Positions 5,266-5,311 of a DNA stretch of 5,311 nt are shown in pieces. Position 1 is the first letter of the stretch, and the number at the start of each line of letters is the position of its first letter. The position numbers and the translations under genes are program-made. This DNA comes from an uncultured Verrucomicrobiota bacterium (GTDB lineage Bacteria; Verrucomicrobiota; Kiritimatiellia; RFP12; UBA1067): assembly GCA_945947925.1 (NCBI GenBank), contig CAMEZU010000138.1:1-5311 (forward strand). The letters run 5' to 3'. The notes below the pieces were generated by a model, which was not told where the DNA came from, ran no database searches, and was given only the letters and a program-made list of their open reading frames with translations.

Positions 5266-5295
5266 ATCTTATCAAAATTGTATGACATAGGTCAA
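5266..5295 (-). promoter_or_regulatory. Candidate sigma70-type promoter of the toxin-antitoxin operon
   Basis: On the minus strand, TTGACC (5295-5290, five of six matches to the -35 consensus) is followed after 18 bases by TAAGAT (5271-5266, four of six to the -10 consensus). Transcription would begin near 5259, leaving a leader of roughly 20 bases before the ATG at 5237. The AT-rich spacer and its placement immediately ahead of the operon support the call. Confidence 0.5.
5283..5294. promoter_or_regulatory. Possible antitoxin operator: TGAC-N4-GTCA inverted repeat over the -35 box
   Basis: A perfect 4+4 base inverted repeat (TGAC, four bases, GTCA) covers most of the -35 hexamer. Short inverted repeats overlapping the promoter are the usual operators for autoregulation by ribbon-helix-helix antitoxins. 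A 4-base arm can arise by chance, so this is suggestive only. Confidence 0.3.
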
Positions 5296-5311
5296 GCGGC
5301 GGAAAGGACTG

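Noticed and set aside
5238..5288. Antitoxin start at the Met at 5288
   Set aside because: The upstream segment overlaps a likely promoter and lacks a ribosome site. The ATG at 5237 has one and fits the fold boundary.
1..5311. CRISPR array, tRNA, rRNA, insertion sequence or phage attachment site
   Set aside because: No regularly spaced direct repeats, cloverleaf, rRNA signature, transposase or flanking inverted repeats were seen on reading either strand.

Overview
The window is a compact, GC-rich bacterial segment. It holds six tightly packed plus-strand genes and a lower-GC toxin-antitoxin pair on the minus strand. GC content, the style of the low-complexity membrane-anchored protein and the gene mix suggest an uncultivated bacterium of the PVC group (perhaps Kiritimatiellota or Verrucomicrobiota). 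This is only a tentative reading from memory, because no rRNA or phylogenetic marker is present.

Positions 1-4493 look like one transcription unit. In order it encodes: a small three-helix membrane protein of PQ-loop-like appearance (1-279); the house-cleaning nucleotidase RdgB/HAM1 (276-839); a UbiA-superfamily integral-membrane prenyltransferase resembling EboC (832-1575); an alkaline-phosphatase-superfamily nucleotide pyrophosphatase/phosphodiesterase-like protein resembling EboF (1572-2723); a single-pass membrane-anchored, charged and helical protein with a Gly/Arg-rich tail (2720-3496); and a cysteine-rich U32-peptidase-like protein that probably binds an Fe-S cluster (3498-4493). The first four junctions overlap by 4 to 8 bases and the fifth gap is 1 base, so the genes are probably translationally coupled. 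The UbiA/phosphodiesterase pair matches two components of the Ebo (edb) cluster, a widespread and poorly understood system linked to export or processing of secondary metabolites in cyanobacteria and to nematode repellence in Pseudomonas. The other Ebo components are not in this window and may lie upstream.

Positions 4494-4578 are a short convergent intergenic region. It contains a candidate intrinsic terminator for the minus-strand operon.

Positions 4579-5295 (minus strand) hold a type II toxin-antitoxin module: a ribbon-helix-helix-like antitoxin (DUF6364-like) followed by a PIN-domain (VapC-like, PIN_3-type) toxin starting on GTG with a 4-base overlap. A sigma70-like promoter and an inverted repeat over its -35 box lie just upstream. 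The module's lower GC (50% in the sample 5041-5100 against 72% in 2041-2100) and its opposite orientation suggest later acquisition.
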